Notes: a model not told the origin generated them from the sequence alone. DNA of 24,521 nucleotides from Fluviibacter sp964604465 (GCA_964604465.1 CAZRYZ010000018.1:1-24521), one strand, 5' to 3'; counted from the first letter of the stretch, positions 9,901 through 17,462 are shown. Translations and numbers: made by a program.

Positions 9901-10935
9901 TCGGAAGTGGTCGGTTATCCGAACCAGACCGACGAACTCCGCGTCTCACATCTGGGTAAAACGGTGCTGGCCGAACCACGCGTCGAACTGCAACGTGCCT
10001 GGTCGGAGACCTCGTTCCGTATTCAATCGCTGCGCGACAACCCGGCCTGTGCCCAGGCAGAGTATGACCGCATTCTGGACAAGGAAGACCGCGGCCTGTT
10101 CGCTGCGCTATCCTTTGACCCTGTTGAAAACACCGCGGCGCCGTTCATCGCCAGTGGCGCCCGACCGCGCATGGCCATTCTGCGTGAGCAGGGCGTCAAT
10201 GGCCAGGTGGAGATGGCCGCGGCGTTCGACCGTGCCGGCTTCACTGCGGTGGATGTGCACATGAGTGATCTGCTGACGGGCCGTGTCACACTGGATCAGT
10301 TTGCCGGATTGGCCGCCTGTGGCGGCTTCTCTTACGGTGACGTACTGGGTGCCGGTCAGGGCTGGGCAAGAACGATTCGCTTTAATGAACGCTTGCGCGA
10401 TGGTTTCGCCCAGTTCTTTAATCGCACCGATACCTTTGCGCTGGGCGTCTGTAATGGTTGTCAGATGATGAGCACGCTACAGGATCTGATTCCGGGTGCA
10501 GATCACTGGCCACGCTTTGTGCGCAATCTGAGTGAGCAGTTCGAGGCGCGTCTGGTCATGGCCGAAGTGCCGAATTCGCCATCCATCTTCCTGAGTGGCA
10601 TGCACGGTAGCAAGCTGCCCGTGATCGTCTCTCACGGCGAAGGCCGCGCGCAGTTTGCCAAGGCCGATGACCTTAACAAGGTCTCGGTGGCACTTCGTTA
10701 CATCGATAGTCAGGGCGCCGCCACCGAGCGTTATCCATTCAACCCCAACGGTTCGCCGCAGGGCGTGGCCGGGGTGACGACGCCGGATGGCCGGTTTACC
10801 GTGATGATGCCGCATCCGGAGCGCACCTTCCGCACGCTGCAGATGTCGTGGTATCCAGGCAAGTTCGGCGAGGTCTGGGGTGAAGACGGTCCGTGGTTGC
10901 GCATGTTCCGCAATGCACGCAAGTTCCTGGGCTAA
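6991..10935 (+). CDS. purL: Phosphoribosylformylglycinamidine synthase, large single-chain form
   Basis: The fourth step of purine synthesis: FGAR, glutamine and ATP give FGAM. The protein has 1314 residues, the long proteobacterial form (about 1290-1340) in which PurS-like, linker, two AIRS-type synthetase halves and a glutaminase are fused. Visible are the linker motif MFAQANSEHCRHKIFNADW, the ATP/substrate-binding KVETHNHPTAISPFSGAATG segment (about 290-309), the second-half VGKDSLSMRTRW, and a C-terminal class I glutamine amidotransferase with nucleophile Cys1154 in GVCNGCQMM and the His1275/Glu1277 pair in MPHPERTFR. The ATG at 6991 gives the usual betaproteobacterial N-terminus (MSSVIALRGAAALSEFR) but has little ribosome-binding site. 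It stands alone between a divergent control region and a terminator. Confidence 0.98.
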   Translation: MSSVIALRGAAALSEFRTQRLLERLKTVWPAVAGIESEHLYLVELSAPLDTAETERLNAVLEAMGPAGDVVGSLIVAPRLGTISPWSSKATDILRHCGLGNVMRVERVTRFVPVGKKAPSVAERSAMAALLHDRMIETVLENVAATHALFDHVAPRPLATVDILAGGRPALEAANRDMGLALSDDEVDYLVSIFTEAGRNPTDVELMMFAQANSEHCRHKIFNADWIIDGVTEAKSLFGMIRDTHSKTPQGTIVAYSDNAAIMEGAEVERFYPRADGTYGFSNELTHYLAKVETHNHPTAISPFSGAATGSGGEIRDEGATGKGSKPKAGLCGFTVSNLNLPDAKQPWERPASKPDRIASALDIMIEGPIGAAAFNNEFGRPNLAGYFRTYEQPVGDIVRGYHKPIMIAGGVGSIQAEQSFKEERFEPGTLFVQLGGPGMLIGLGGGAASSMASGSNQADLDFASVQRGNPEIERRAQEVIDRCWQLGTDNPILSVHDVGAGGLSNAMPELAHSGGVGARFELRAIQSEDPGMSPAELWCNEAQERYVLAIAPKDLERFAAMCERERCPFAVVGTATAEGQLIVSDSLFNNHAVDMSMQALLGKPPRMTRDVKHETEVDVALDTDAVELKEAVYRVMRLPTVADKSFLITIGDRSVGGLTARDQMVGPWQVPVADVAVTAMGYNTRLGEAFAMGERTPVAVLDAPASGRMAVGEALTNLAAARIATMADIKLSANWMAAAGAPGEDARLFDTVKAVSDLCQALDVSIPVGKDSLSMRTRWDDHGKTEEVVSPLSLIVTAFARVPDIAQTLTPELDRDVADSELILIDLGNGKNRLGGSALAQVFNATGDDAPDVDDPKQLKAFYAAIQSLNEDGLLLAYHDRSDGGLLAAAAEMAFASHCGVTINADILCVDPMDQDTDYDKKPGILQGRRNEKLLRVLFSEELGALIQVRRSDREAVMARLRTHGLSRYSEVVGYPNQTDELRVSHLGKTVLAEPRVELQRAWSETSFRIQSLRDNPACAQAEYDRILDKEDRGLFAALSFDPVENTAAPFIASGARPRMAILREQGVNGQVEMAAAFDRAGFTAVDVHMSDLLTGRVTLDQFAGLAACGGFSYGDVLGAGQGWARTIRFNERLRDGFAQFFNRTDTFALGVCNGCQMMSTLQDLIPGADHWPRFVRNLSEQFEARLVMAEVPNSPSIFLSGMHGSKLPVIVSHGEGRAQFAKADDLNKVSVALRYIDSQGAATERYPFNPNGSPQGVAGVTTPDGRFTVMMPHPERTFRTLQMSWYPGKFGEVWGEDGPWLRMFRNARKFLG

Positions 10936-10966
10936 TCCCGGATGGGATACCGGGCCGTTGCCAAAT

Positions 10967-10995
10967 AAAAAAGGGAGGCCTCGGCCTCCCTTTTT
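10967..10995. terminator. Bidirectional rho-independent terminator between purL and the prolyl isomerase gene
   Basis: GGGAGGCC (10973-10980) pairs with GGCCTCCC (10983-10990). It is flanked by six A on the left and five T on the right, so the hairpin plus T-run reads properly on both strands. It lies 31 bp after the purL stop and just beyond the stop of the convergent minus-strand gene at 11014, so it can end both transcripts. Confidence 0.92.
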
Positions 10996-11013
10996 GTTGC
11001 TACCAGTAAAGCC

Positions 11014-11814
11014 TTACTGAACCTTGGCGCTGGCGCGCATCTTCTGCAGGTCCTTCTGGAATTCCTGATTGATCACAGCATCACGGAATTGCCCCTTGGC
11101 CTGCTCAAAGCTGGGTGGCGTGAACGGACGACGATCTTCAAGCTGCACGATGAACCAGACATTCTCGGCGTTGACAGGAGCGGTGTACTTGCCCTTGCCC
11201 AGTTTGACGACCGCATCACCCACCGGCTTCGGGAAGGCGGTAATTGGGTTCCAGCCGATGTCGCCGCCGTTTTCTTTGGCGCCTGGGCCGATCGAATACT
11301 GCTTGGCCAAGCTTTCGAAGCTATCACCCCCATCCAGCTTGGTGCTGACTTCTTTGGCGGTTGCCTGATTCTGCACCACGATGAGACGGGTTTTGAACTC
11401 TTCCTTGCCCATGTTGGCCATGGTCTGGTCGTAAATCTGCTTGAGTTGTGCATCTGAAGGCACATGTTTTTGGGCGTAGGTGATCTGGTAGGCGCGGATC
11501 AGGACACCCTGGTCGGCCAGACGGATGGCCGTTTGTACATCCGGTTGCTTTTCAAGACCGGCTTTCTTGGCGGCCTGGACGATCAGCTCACGGTCGATCA
11601 GTTCTTCACGAACGGCCTGGCGCAGTTGCGGACTATCCTGGGCGCCTTGCGACACCTTTTCTGCAACCAGTGCATCGGCCAGTGATTGCGGAATGGCGGT
11701 GCCATTGACCGTAGCGACGGCTGCCGGGGCAGCGAGAGCCGGAGCGGCTGAAAGAACAGCAGCAGCGACAAGCGATGTGATCAGGGTACTGGAGCGCAGA
11801 GCTTTAAAAGTCAT
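11014..11814 (-). CDS. Periplasmic peptidyl-prolyl cis-trans isomerase, parvulin (PpiC/SurA-like) type
   Basis: A predicted secreted foldase of 266 residues. The N-terminus MTFKALRSSTLITSL, then a hydrophobic alanine-rich run to ALAAPAAV, is a Sec signal peptide cleaved near ALA. A SurA/PrsA-like helical segment follows (AVREELIDRELIVQAAKKAGL, about residues 50-70). The parvulin domain is at about residues 125-230 (FKTRLIVVQ, FESLAKQYSIGPGAKENGGD, IGW, then VWFIVQLEDRRP). I chose the ATG at 11814, with GGA about 7 bases upstream. The frame can be extended to a TTG at 11841, but that adds residues before the signal peptide. A 107-bp gap separates it from yciI, so it may have its own promoter. 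The yciB-yciI-parvulin neighbourhood is familiar in betaproteobacteria. It could act in outer-membrane protein folding; its client is unknown. Confidence 0.9.
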   Translation of the reverse strand: MTFKALRSSTLITSLVAAAVLSAAPALAAPAAVATVNGTAIPQSLADALVAEKVSQGAQDSPQLRQAVREELIDRELIVQAAKKAGLEKQPDVQTAIRLADQGVLIRAYQITYAQKHVPSDAQLKQIYDQTMANMGKEEFKTRLIVVQNQATAKEVSTKLDGGDSFESLAKQYSIGPGAKENGGDIGWNPITAFPKPVGDAVVKLGKGKYTAPVNAENVWFIVQLEDRRPFTPPSFEQAKGQFRDAVINQEFQKDLQKMRASAKVQ

Positions 11815-11844
11815 GTTTTTTCCGTGAGGGACTGAAATCAAAGC

Positions 11845-11868
11845 GCGCCCGATTCAATATCCGGGCGC
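11845..11868. repeat. Inverted repeat between yciI and the prolyl isomerase gene
   Basis: GCGCCCG (11845-11851) and CGGGCGC (11862-11868) form a perfect 7-bp stem with a 10-base loop. On the minus strand it is followed by the weak T-rich stretch GCTTTGATTT. It could be a weak terminator for the biotin operon or a stem in the leader of the prolyl isomerase mRNA, about 30 bases before its ATG. The T-run is too interrupted to call it a terminator with confidence. Confidence 0.4.
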
Positions 11869-11921
11869 ATGGTGTGCAGCATAAAGGCTGAGGGGACTCT
11901 TGGCTAGTCTTTTTGCCTACT

Positions 11922-12224
11922 TTAGGCCGGAAGCACTTTCTTGAAAGGACGCACCGTCACCTGTCCGTAAACGCCGGCGGCCACGTACGGGTCTGCAGCG
12001 GCCCAGGTTTTGGCCTCGGCCAGGTTGGGAAACTCGGCAACGATGGCGCTACCGGTGAATCCGGCCGGGCCCGGGTCGGGTGAATCTACCGCCGGGAAGG
12101 GGCCGGCCAGCACCAGGCGGCCTTCAGCCTGCAGGGCCTGTAGGCGTGCTACATGCTCAGGGCGAACGGATAGGCGCTTTTCCAGCGAATTGGGCGTATC
12201 TTCACCCACAATCAGATACAGCAT
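11922..12224 (-). CDS. yciI: YciI-like (YCII domain) protein
   Basis: A 100-residue single-domain protein of the YCII family: small ferredoxin-like dimers with a conserved His-Asp pair of poorly defined, possibly enzymatic, function. Family features are the MLYLIVGEDTPNS start, RPEHVARLQALQAEGRLVLAGPF (the conserved His is residue 24) and the C-terminal AADPYVAAGVYGQVTVRPF. The ATG at 12224 has a strong AGGAGG about 10 bases upstream, inside the end of yciB; the reading frame extends further upstream, but that part is yciB sequence in another frame. The start lies one base after the yciB stop, so the two are almost certainly co-translated. The biochemical role is unknown. Confidence 0.9.
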   Translation of the reverse strand: MLYLIVGEDTPNSLEKRLSVRPEHVARLQALQAEGRLVLAGPFPAVDSPDPGPAGFTGSAIVAEFPNLAEAKTWAAADPYVAAGVYGQVTVRPFKKVLPA

Positions 12225-12225
12225 C

Positions 12226-12762
12226 TTAATTTCCCTCCTTGGGGAGATGTTTGGACATATAGAAGCCCTGTCCCAGGATGAATAGCAGCATGAGTCCCAT
12301 GCCGCCAAATAGCTTGAAACTGACCCAGGTATCCGTATCGAACTGATACGCCACAAACAGGTTTAGGGCGCCCATCACGGAAAAAAAGAGTATCCATGCA
12401 ACGTTCAGACGTTGCCAGAGGCTGCCGGGGAGTTCGATCTGTTTGCCCATCATCGCCTGTACGAGATTCTTCTTCATGAACTGATTGGAGACGAAGAAGA
12501 CGGTGGCAAATAGCCAGTAAAGAATGGTCGGTTTCCATTTGATGAAGGTTTCATCATGCAACCAGATGGTGGCCCCCCCAAACACGACAATCAGCCCTAA
12601 GCTAACCCATTGCATCGGGTCGACCTTGCGTGTCTTTAGCCAGGTCCAGCCGATCAGCGCTGCGGTAGCGACAATGGCCACGGCAGTCGCGACATAAATA
12701 TCGGCCAGCTTGAAGGCTGCAAAGAACAGAACAATGGGGAGGAGGTCAAACAGAATCTTCAT
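12226..12762 (-). CDS. yciB: Inner-membrane septation/envelope protein YciB (IspZ family)
   Basis: A polytopic inner-membrane protein of 178 residues, matching the family length. It starts MKILFDLLPIVLFFAAFKLADIY and contains about five hydrophobic segments (about residues 3-20, 22-42, 50-68, 78-95 and 118-170). The family features are KPTILYWLFATVFFVSNQF, the conserved MGKQIELP loop and the WILFFSVMGALNLFVAY stretch. E. coli YciB is linked to cell-envelope synthesis and septation; the mechanism is not settled. It starts 11 bp after bioD and runs into yciI, so it appears to ride at the end of the biotin operon. Confidence 0.93.
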   Translation of the reverse strand: MKILFDLLPIVLFFAAFKLADIYVATAVAIVATAALIGWTWLKTRKVDPMQWVSLGLIVVFGGATIWLHDETFIKWKPTILYWLFATVFFVSNQFMKKNLVQAMMGKQIELPGSLWQRLNVAWILFFSVMGALNLFVAYQFDTDTWVSFKLFGGMGLMLLFILGQGFYMSKHLPKEGN

Positions 12763-12773
12763 GAGCGCACATC

Positions 12774-13433
12774 TTACGGGAGGGTGAGAGCGGATGCCAG
12801 TTCGGTTGGCGTCGCCGCCGGATCGAAGGGCAGGATGCCCAGACAGGGTGCGTTGATGCGTTGGCGTAGGGTATCGATATTCTCGGCGGCTGCCTGATAA
12901 TCAGGATCTATCCGGTTGCCGACCCAGCCCGCCAGTCGACAGCCTTCCTGCTGGAGGGCTGCCATGGTGAGTAGGGCGTGGTTCAGACAGCCCAGGCGCA
13001 GGCCCACAACCAGAATCACCGGGATGTCGAGTTCACGGATGAGGTCTGGTTGGCCAAGGGTGTCTGATAGGGGGGCGTACAGGCCGCCCACGCCCTCGAC
13101 CAGCAAGAGATCGGTCTGTGCACATGCTGCATGAAAACATTCAATGATGGGGGCGGTCGTGATTTCCATACCCGCCCGCCGTGCGGCGATATGCGGAGAG
13201 AGCGGATCCTTCAGCAACCAGGGATTTACGGTTTCTCTGGGCAGCGATACATTGGCTGAACGCATCAAACGGAGAACGTCCTCGTTATGCCCCGATCCAT
13301 CAACGCCTGCTGCGACCGGTTTGAGGGCGGCAGCGCGTAAGCCTTGATGGGCAGCCTGGGCGAGCAGGGCACAGGTCACCTGGGTTTTACCGATTTCGGT
13401 ATCCGTGCCGGTGATGAAATACGCCTGAGTCAT
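12774..13433 (-). CDS. bioD: ATP-dependent dethiobiotin synthetase
   Basis: Closes the ureido ring: 7,8-diaminopelargonate, CO2 and ATP give dethiobiotin. It has 219 residues, typical. The P-loop is GTDTEIGKT (residues 9-17, Lys16), followed by the substrate-binding LKPVAAGVDG (Lys38) and the DLLLVEGVGGLYAPLSD segment, all BioD hallmarks. It begins 9 bp after the bioC stop and is followed after 11 bp by yciB. It is the last biotin gene of the run. The final enzyme, biotin synthase (bioB), is not in the window. Confidence 0.97.
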   Translation of the reverse strand: MTQAYFITGTDTEIGKTQVTCALLAQAAHQGLRAAALKPVAAGVDGSGHNEDVLRLMRSANVSLPRETVNPWLLKDPLSPHIAARRAGMEITTAPIIECFHAACAQTDLLLVEGVGGLYAPLSDTLGQPDLIRELDIPVILVVGLRLGCLNHALLTMAALQQEGCRLAGWVGNRIDPDYQAAAENIDTLRQRINAPCLGILPFDPAATPTELASALTLP

Positions 13434-13442
13434 AGAGCGTGA

Positions 13443-14222
13443 TTAGGTACGTTGTGCATGAATGGTCAGCACATTGTAGGTGAGAGGCAGACCCAGCGCC
13501 GTCCGTTGTTGTTCATAGGCATTGATCAGCGACTGACGGGTGTTCCGGTCAATGGCTTCTCTTGCCACGGCGGGTACACGATTGGCCCCAACACCCCGGA
13601 TCGACCGACGTAAGCCTACAAAGTCATCATGCCAGGTCGTGAGCGCATCACGCTGGCTATGGACCAGTTGTAGTGCCGTTCGACCAAACTGAGCAAGCAC
13701 ATCGGCTGGATCCGGCAGGGTGAGCAGGTGGTGTGTCGATTGCAGGCTGACCATGTTGAGTGCGTTTGCCAGCTCGGTGAACGTGCCGCTAACCAGTGTG
13801 GTGACCCAGAGTTGGCCGCCGGGGCGAAGAACACGGGCGGCTTCGGAGACGGCACGTGATATGTCACACCACTGCCAGGCCAGGCTGGAGAAGTATATGT
13901 CGACACCGCCATTGGCAATGGGCAGGTGCTCTAGATCGGCATTTATCAGGTAGGCTCCGTGAACGGGGCGTTGCTGCCGCAACATGCCTTCGGCAAAATC
14001 TAGGCCGATCATGCGGGCGCGTGGAAATTCAAGCCGGAGCTGCTGGAGCAGATCTCCGGTACCGCAACCGGCATCAAGAATCGTCGTGGCATCGCTTGGG
14101 TTGAGCTCGCGGGTGGCTTGACGTAATAGCTGATTGCGCACGCCTTGTTGCAGGGCGGCGCTGGCGGTATAGGTGGTTGCCGCCCGGTTAAAGCTCTGGC
14201 GAACGATGTTGGCTTTAGGCAT
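13443..14222 (-). CDS. bioC: Malonyl-[acyl-carrier protein] O-methyltransferase
   Basis: Methylates malonyl-ACP so that it can enter fatty-acid elongation as a disguised primer for pimeloyl-ACP. It has 259 residues from the ATG at 14222. SAM motif I is ILDAGCGTGDLL (about residues 48-59). The N-terminal VRQSFNRAATTYTASAALQ is characteristic of BioC, and SSLAWQWCDISRAVSEAARVLRPGG is the post-motif region. An in-frame GTG two codons upstream (14228) is possible, but it lies on top of the GGAG ribosome-binding site that is well spaced (5 bases) for the ATG. The start lies inside the end of bioH (stop at 14215), so the genes overlap by 8 bases and are probably coupled. Confidence 0.95.
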   Translation of the reverse strand: MPKANIVRQSFNRAATTYTASAALQQGVRNQLLRQATRELNPSDATTILDAGCGTGDLLQQLRLEFPRARMIGLDFAEGMLRQQRPVHGAYLINADLEHLPIANGGVDIYFSSLAWQWCDISRAVSEAARVLRPGGQLWVTTLVSGTFTELANALNMVSLQSTHHLLTLPDPADVLAQFGRTALQLVHSQRDALTTWHDDFVGLRRSIRGVGANRVPAVAREAIDRNTRQSLINAYEQQRTALGLPLTYNVLTIHAQRT

Positions 14223-14955
14223 GAGCACTCCGTGCCTTCATGGCCGCAACGATCTCGACAGCATGTGTCAGTGGGAGCGCGTGGCTGGCGCCGGCAATCT
14301 GAAGCAGATGTCCGTTGAGCTGCATCCGTAATGAGGTGGCCGCGGCAAGCGGAACAACCGCATCGGCATCACCATGAATGAGGGTAATGGGGAGTGTGGC
14401 CGGCAGGGCAAGCTGGCGCAGATCAAGTTGACGCAGAAGCTTCAGACCGTTCGCTAGATGGGCGTACGTGGTTTCGTTGGCCTGAAGGAGCGCCTCAGCC
14501 AGATTGCGGTTACGGCTGGCGTGCGTATCGCCATGACGTAGCAGGCTACTGAAGCGTTTGAGCAGGGCGGTCGGTGAGTCGGCCAGGCGCTGATCAAAGT
14601 CATCCAGTAGAGCGGCAGGTTGGCCGGCAACCCAATCTTCACGGTTCATGAAGCAGGGGGTGCTGGCAATCAGGGTGAGAGCGGTTACGCGTTCGGGACA
14701 GTGGTTGGCGAATGCCAGGGCGAGCTCACCGCCGAGGGACCAGCCGACCAGGTGAGCATCCGGGGGGAGCCCTACCGATAGCGTCTGCAGGATGGTGGGC
14801 AGGTCATCGGACTCTAGCGGCAAGCGGCGCGTGTGAATAAGCTCGGGAGCAATCCCTTGTGCAGTGAGTGCCGCGATAAGGGGTGCCCAGACCTCAGGGG
14901 TGAAGCCCCAACCCGGTAGCAGCACAATCGGGGTGCGTATTGTGCGTATTGTCAT
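14215..14955 (-). CDS. bioH: Pimeloyl-[acyl-carrier protein] methyl ester esterase
   Basis: An alpha/beta hydrolase that removes the methyl group from pimeloyl-ACP methyl ester, ending the BioC-initiated cycle. It has 246 residues. The catalytic triad can be placed as Ser73 in GWSLGG, Asp198 in HGDADAVVP and His225 in GASHALPL. The oxyanion-side motif LLPGWGF is at 12-18. The ATG overlaps the bioF stop as ATGA (14952-14955), a coupling signal. Codons 2-7 are an exact 9-base tandem duplication encoding Thr-Ile-Arg twice. Assignment to BioH rather than a generic hydrolase rests on its place between bioF and bioC and on its length. Confidence 0.94.
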   Translation of the reverse strand: MTIRTIRTPIVLLPGWGFTPEVWAPLIAALTAQGIAPELIHTRRLPLESDDLPTILQTLSVGLPPDAHLVGWSLGGELALAFANHCPERVTALTLIASTPCFMNREDWVAGQPAALLDDFDQRLADSPTALLKRFSSLLRHGDTHASRNRNLAEALLQANETTYAHLANGLKLLRQLDLRQLALPATLPITLIHGDADAVVPLAAATSLRMQLNGHLLQIAGASHALPLTHAVEIVAAMKARSAHA

Positions 14956-16121
14956 AGTGCGCTGGCGAGCGCCGCCAGCAGGCCGTCGATCTGTCCGGGT
15001 GTGTGAGCGGCCGAGAGTGAGATGCGCAATCGGGCTGTGCCGGTCGCGACAGTCGGGGGGCGAATGGCCGGTACCCAGTAGCCCTGGTCGAGGAGATGGC
15101 TGGCCAAATTCAGGGTCCGTTCATTGTCGCCAATGACGAGTGCCTGGATCCCGGTACGCGAGGGGAGCAAGGGATAGGGGCAGGCCAGGGTGGCAATCCC
15201 CTGGCGCAGGCGGGCAATGTTCTCCTGCAGGCGAGCCCGCAGTGCATCACCATCTAGAATTCGCGTAAGCGATGCAAGCAGGGCGCCTGCCACCATGGGG
15301 CTGGGACCGGTGCTGTAGATGTAGCTCCGGGCTCGCTGGATTAACCATTCGATCACAGCCTGCTGACCCGCGACAAAGGCGCCGGAAACGCCGGCAGCTT
15401 TGCCGAGGGTGCCAATCATAACGAGATTCGGATGGGGGGGGAGCCCTGCATCGGCGATACTGCCTCGCCCCTGTGGGCCCAGTACGCCCAGGCCATGGGC
15501 GTCGTCGACTACCAGCCAGGCATCGTACTGTTCAGCAAGTTGCAGAAGGGTCTGCAGCGGCGCTTCGTCGCCATCCATGCTGAAGACACTGTCGGTCACG
15601 ATCAGTCTGGCGCCGCTTGAATTCACCGGGGTTTCGGACAGACGGCGCGCCAGATCGTCCATATCGGTATGGGCATAGCGGACAAGCTGTGCGCGCGAAA
15701 GAAGGGCGCCATCAATGAGCGATGCATGATTTGTGCGATCTGAAAAAATCACATCATGTCGATCGGTGAGGGCGGTTAGGACGCCCAGGTTGGCCTGGAA
15801 TCCGGACGGGAAAAAGAGTGCTGCCTCTTGTTGAGCAAAGTCCGCCAGTTGCTGTTCCAGCTGCTCGAAAATGGCCAAGCGTCCGCTCACCAGGGGAGAG
15901 GCCCCGGCGCCCACCCCCCATTGCGCGATGGCAGCCATGGCGCCCTGCTTTAGCGCAGCGTCATTAGCGAGCCCCAGATAGTCATTGCTGGCAAAGGCCA
16001 CCAGGTTCCGACCATCGACGAGCATTTCCGGACCGCAGGCATGGTGCGGTGTCCGGCGCGTGCGCCGAAGATGAGTATCCTCCAGTTCCCTCAGGGAGCG
16101 ATGCAGATCCCCGGGTTTCAT
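14952..16121 (-). CDS. bioF: 8-amino-7-oxononanoate synthase
   Basis: A PLP enzyme condensing pimeloyl-ACP (or CoA) with L-alanine to give 8-amino-7-oxononanoate (KAPA), the first ring-building step of biotin synthesis. It has 389 residues, typical of BioF. The PLP lysine is Lys241 in TLGKAAGVSGAF, and VVDDAHGLGVLGPQGRG (204-220) holds the conserved Asp and His. SNDYLGLA (45-52) and SPLVSG (75-80) are family motifs of the alpha-oxoamine synthases. Its ATG overlaps the bioA stop as ATGA (16118-16121), and its own stop overlaps bioH the same way. Confidence 0.97.
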   Translation of the reverse strand: MKPGDLHRSLRELEDTHLRRTRRTPHHACGPEMLVDGRNLVAFASNDYLGLANDAALKQGAMAAIAQWGVGAGASPLVSGRLAIFEQLEQQLADFAQQEAALFFPSGFQANLGVLTALTDRHDVIFSDRTNHASLIDGALLSRAQLVRYAHTDMDDLARRLSETPVNSSGARLIVTDSVFSMDGDEAPLQTLLQLAEQYDAWLVVDDAHGLGVLGPQGRGSIADAGLPPHPNLVMIGTLGKAAGVSGAFVAGQQAVIEWLIQRARSYIYSTGPSPMVAGALLASLTRILDGDALRARLQENIARLRQGIATLACPYPLLPSRTGIQALVIGDNERTLNLASHLLDQGYWVPAIRPPTVATGTARLRISLSAAHTPGQIDGLLAALASAL

Positions 16122-17452
16122 GCGGCCTCCTCAAGGGTGGCATTTAGCGCATCCAGTGCCTGTTTGGCCATCCAGGCAGACTCCGTATCGGTGAGTATGT
16201 AGGGCGGCATGAAGTAGAGGGTATTGGCGATTGGTCGCAACAACAAACCACGCTTCAGAGCTTGTGCAAAGTAGCGACGGCTGAAATCAGTGCGATCGGT
16301 TTCTACATCCATGGCCCAGATCATGCCGCACTGTCGGAAGTGACGGACATGCGGATGCTGCGCAAGCGGCTGCAGGGCATCGCTGATGTATGCCGCACGT
16401 TGCCGATTCGTGGTGAGGACGTCGTCGGTCTTGAAGATGTCCAGGGTGGCGAGTGCAGCGCTGCAGGCCAGGGGATTGCCCGTGTAGGAATGAGAGTGCA
16501 GAAAGCCGCGGCGCGTTTCGTCGTGCCAGAAGGCGTTGAAAATGGCGTCTTTACTCAAGACGACCGAGAGGGGCAGATAGCCGCCGGTAATGCCTTTGGA
16601 GAGGCAGAGCAGGTCGGGGCGAATACCTGCCTGTTCGTGAGCGAAGAAGGTGCCGGTACGACCAAAGCCAACGGCAATTTCGTCACAGATCAGATGCACC
16701 TGATAGATATCGCACAAGGCCCGCACACGTTGGAGGTAATGCGGGTCGTGCATGGCCATGCCGGTGGCACATTGCACCAGGGGCTCCAGAATAATGGCCG
16801 CGATTTTGCCCTGCCGCTGCTCGAATAAGGTGCCTAGGGCATTAGCGGCACGGTCGGCCACTGTGATGGCGGTTTCACCAGGTGCCGCTTGGCGCGCATC
16901 CGGCGAGGGTGCTAGATGCACGTGCTCACTGCGGATCAGGGGGGCATAGGCGTCCCGAAACAACGGAATGTCTGTGACTGATAACGCGCCCAGCGTCTCG
17001 CCATGGTAACTGCCGGCAACGCAAACCAATTCTGTCTTATCGGGGTGGCCGGTACTCTGCCAGGCATGCACCGACATTTTTAGGGCAATCTCGGTGGCGC
17101 TGGCGCCATCCGAGGCAAAGAAGGCATGACCTAGCGTGCCCTCGGTTCTGGCAGAGAGTCTTTCGGCCAGTTCGACCGCAGGCGCATGGGTAAAGCCGGC
17201 AAGCATCACGTGTTCAAGCTTGCCGAGTTGCTCGGTAATGGCAGCGTTAATGCGCGGGTTGCCGTGACCGAAGAGATTGACCCACCACGAACTGATGCCG
17301 TCGAGAAACCGGTGCCCGTCAAAGTCTTCAAGCCATACGCCTTCGGCGCGGGCGATGGGCAACAGGGGTAGCCCCGGATGCTGCTTCATCTGGGTGCAGG
17401 GATGCCACACCGCATTGAGGCTGCGCTGCAGCCAGTCGCTGTTACTCGTCAT
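16118..17452 (-). CDS. bioA: Adenosylmethionine-8-amino-7-oxononanoate aminotransferase
   Basis: Transfers the amino group of S-adenosylmethionine to KAPA, giving 7,8-diaminopelargonate. It is a class III PLP aminotransferase of 444 residues. The N-terminal VWHPCTQM (15-22), DGISSWWVNLFGHGNP (51-66), CDEIAVGFGRTG (256-267) and the PLP lysine Lys286 in CLSKGITGGYLPL all match BioA; the WHPCTQM and ISSWW motifs separate it from ornithine or GABA aminotransferases. It starts 10 bp after the stop of the DUF2863 gene. It sits at the head of a bioA-F-H-C-D run, where many relatives of this order have bioB. Confidence 0.97.
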   Translation of the reverse strand: MTSNSDWLQRSLNAVWHPCTQMKQHPGLPLLPIARAEGVWLEDFDGHRFLDGISSWWVNLFGHGNPRINAAITEQLGKLEHVMLAGFTHAPAVELAERLSARTEGTLGHAFFASDGASATEIALKMSVHAWQSTGHPDKTELVCVAGSYHGETLGALSVTDIPLFRDAYAPLIRSEHVHLAPSPDARQAAPGETAITVADRAANALGTLFEQRQGKIAAIILEPLVQCATGMAMHDPHYLQRVRALCDIYQVHLICDEIAVGFGRTGTFFAHEQAGIRPDLLCLSKGITGGYLPLSVVLSKDAIFNAFWHDETRRGFLHSHSYTGNPLACSAALATLDIFKTDDVLTTNRQRAAYISDALQPLAQHPHVRHFRQCGMIWAMDVETDRTDFSRRYFAQALKRGLLLRPIANTLYFMPPYILTDTESAWMAKQALDALNATLEEAA

Positions 17453-17462
17453 TGGCTCGGGG

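Noticed and set aside
10936..10960. CCCGG/CCGGG inverted repeat just after purL
   Set aside because: Short 5-bp stem without a T-run. The clear terminator lies immediately downstream at 10967-10995.
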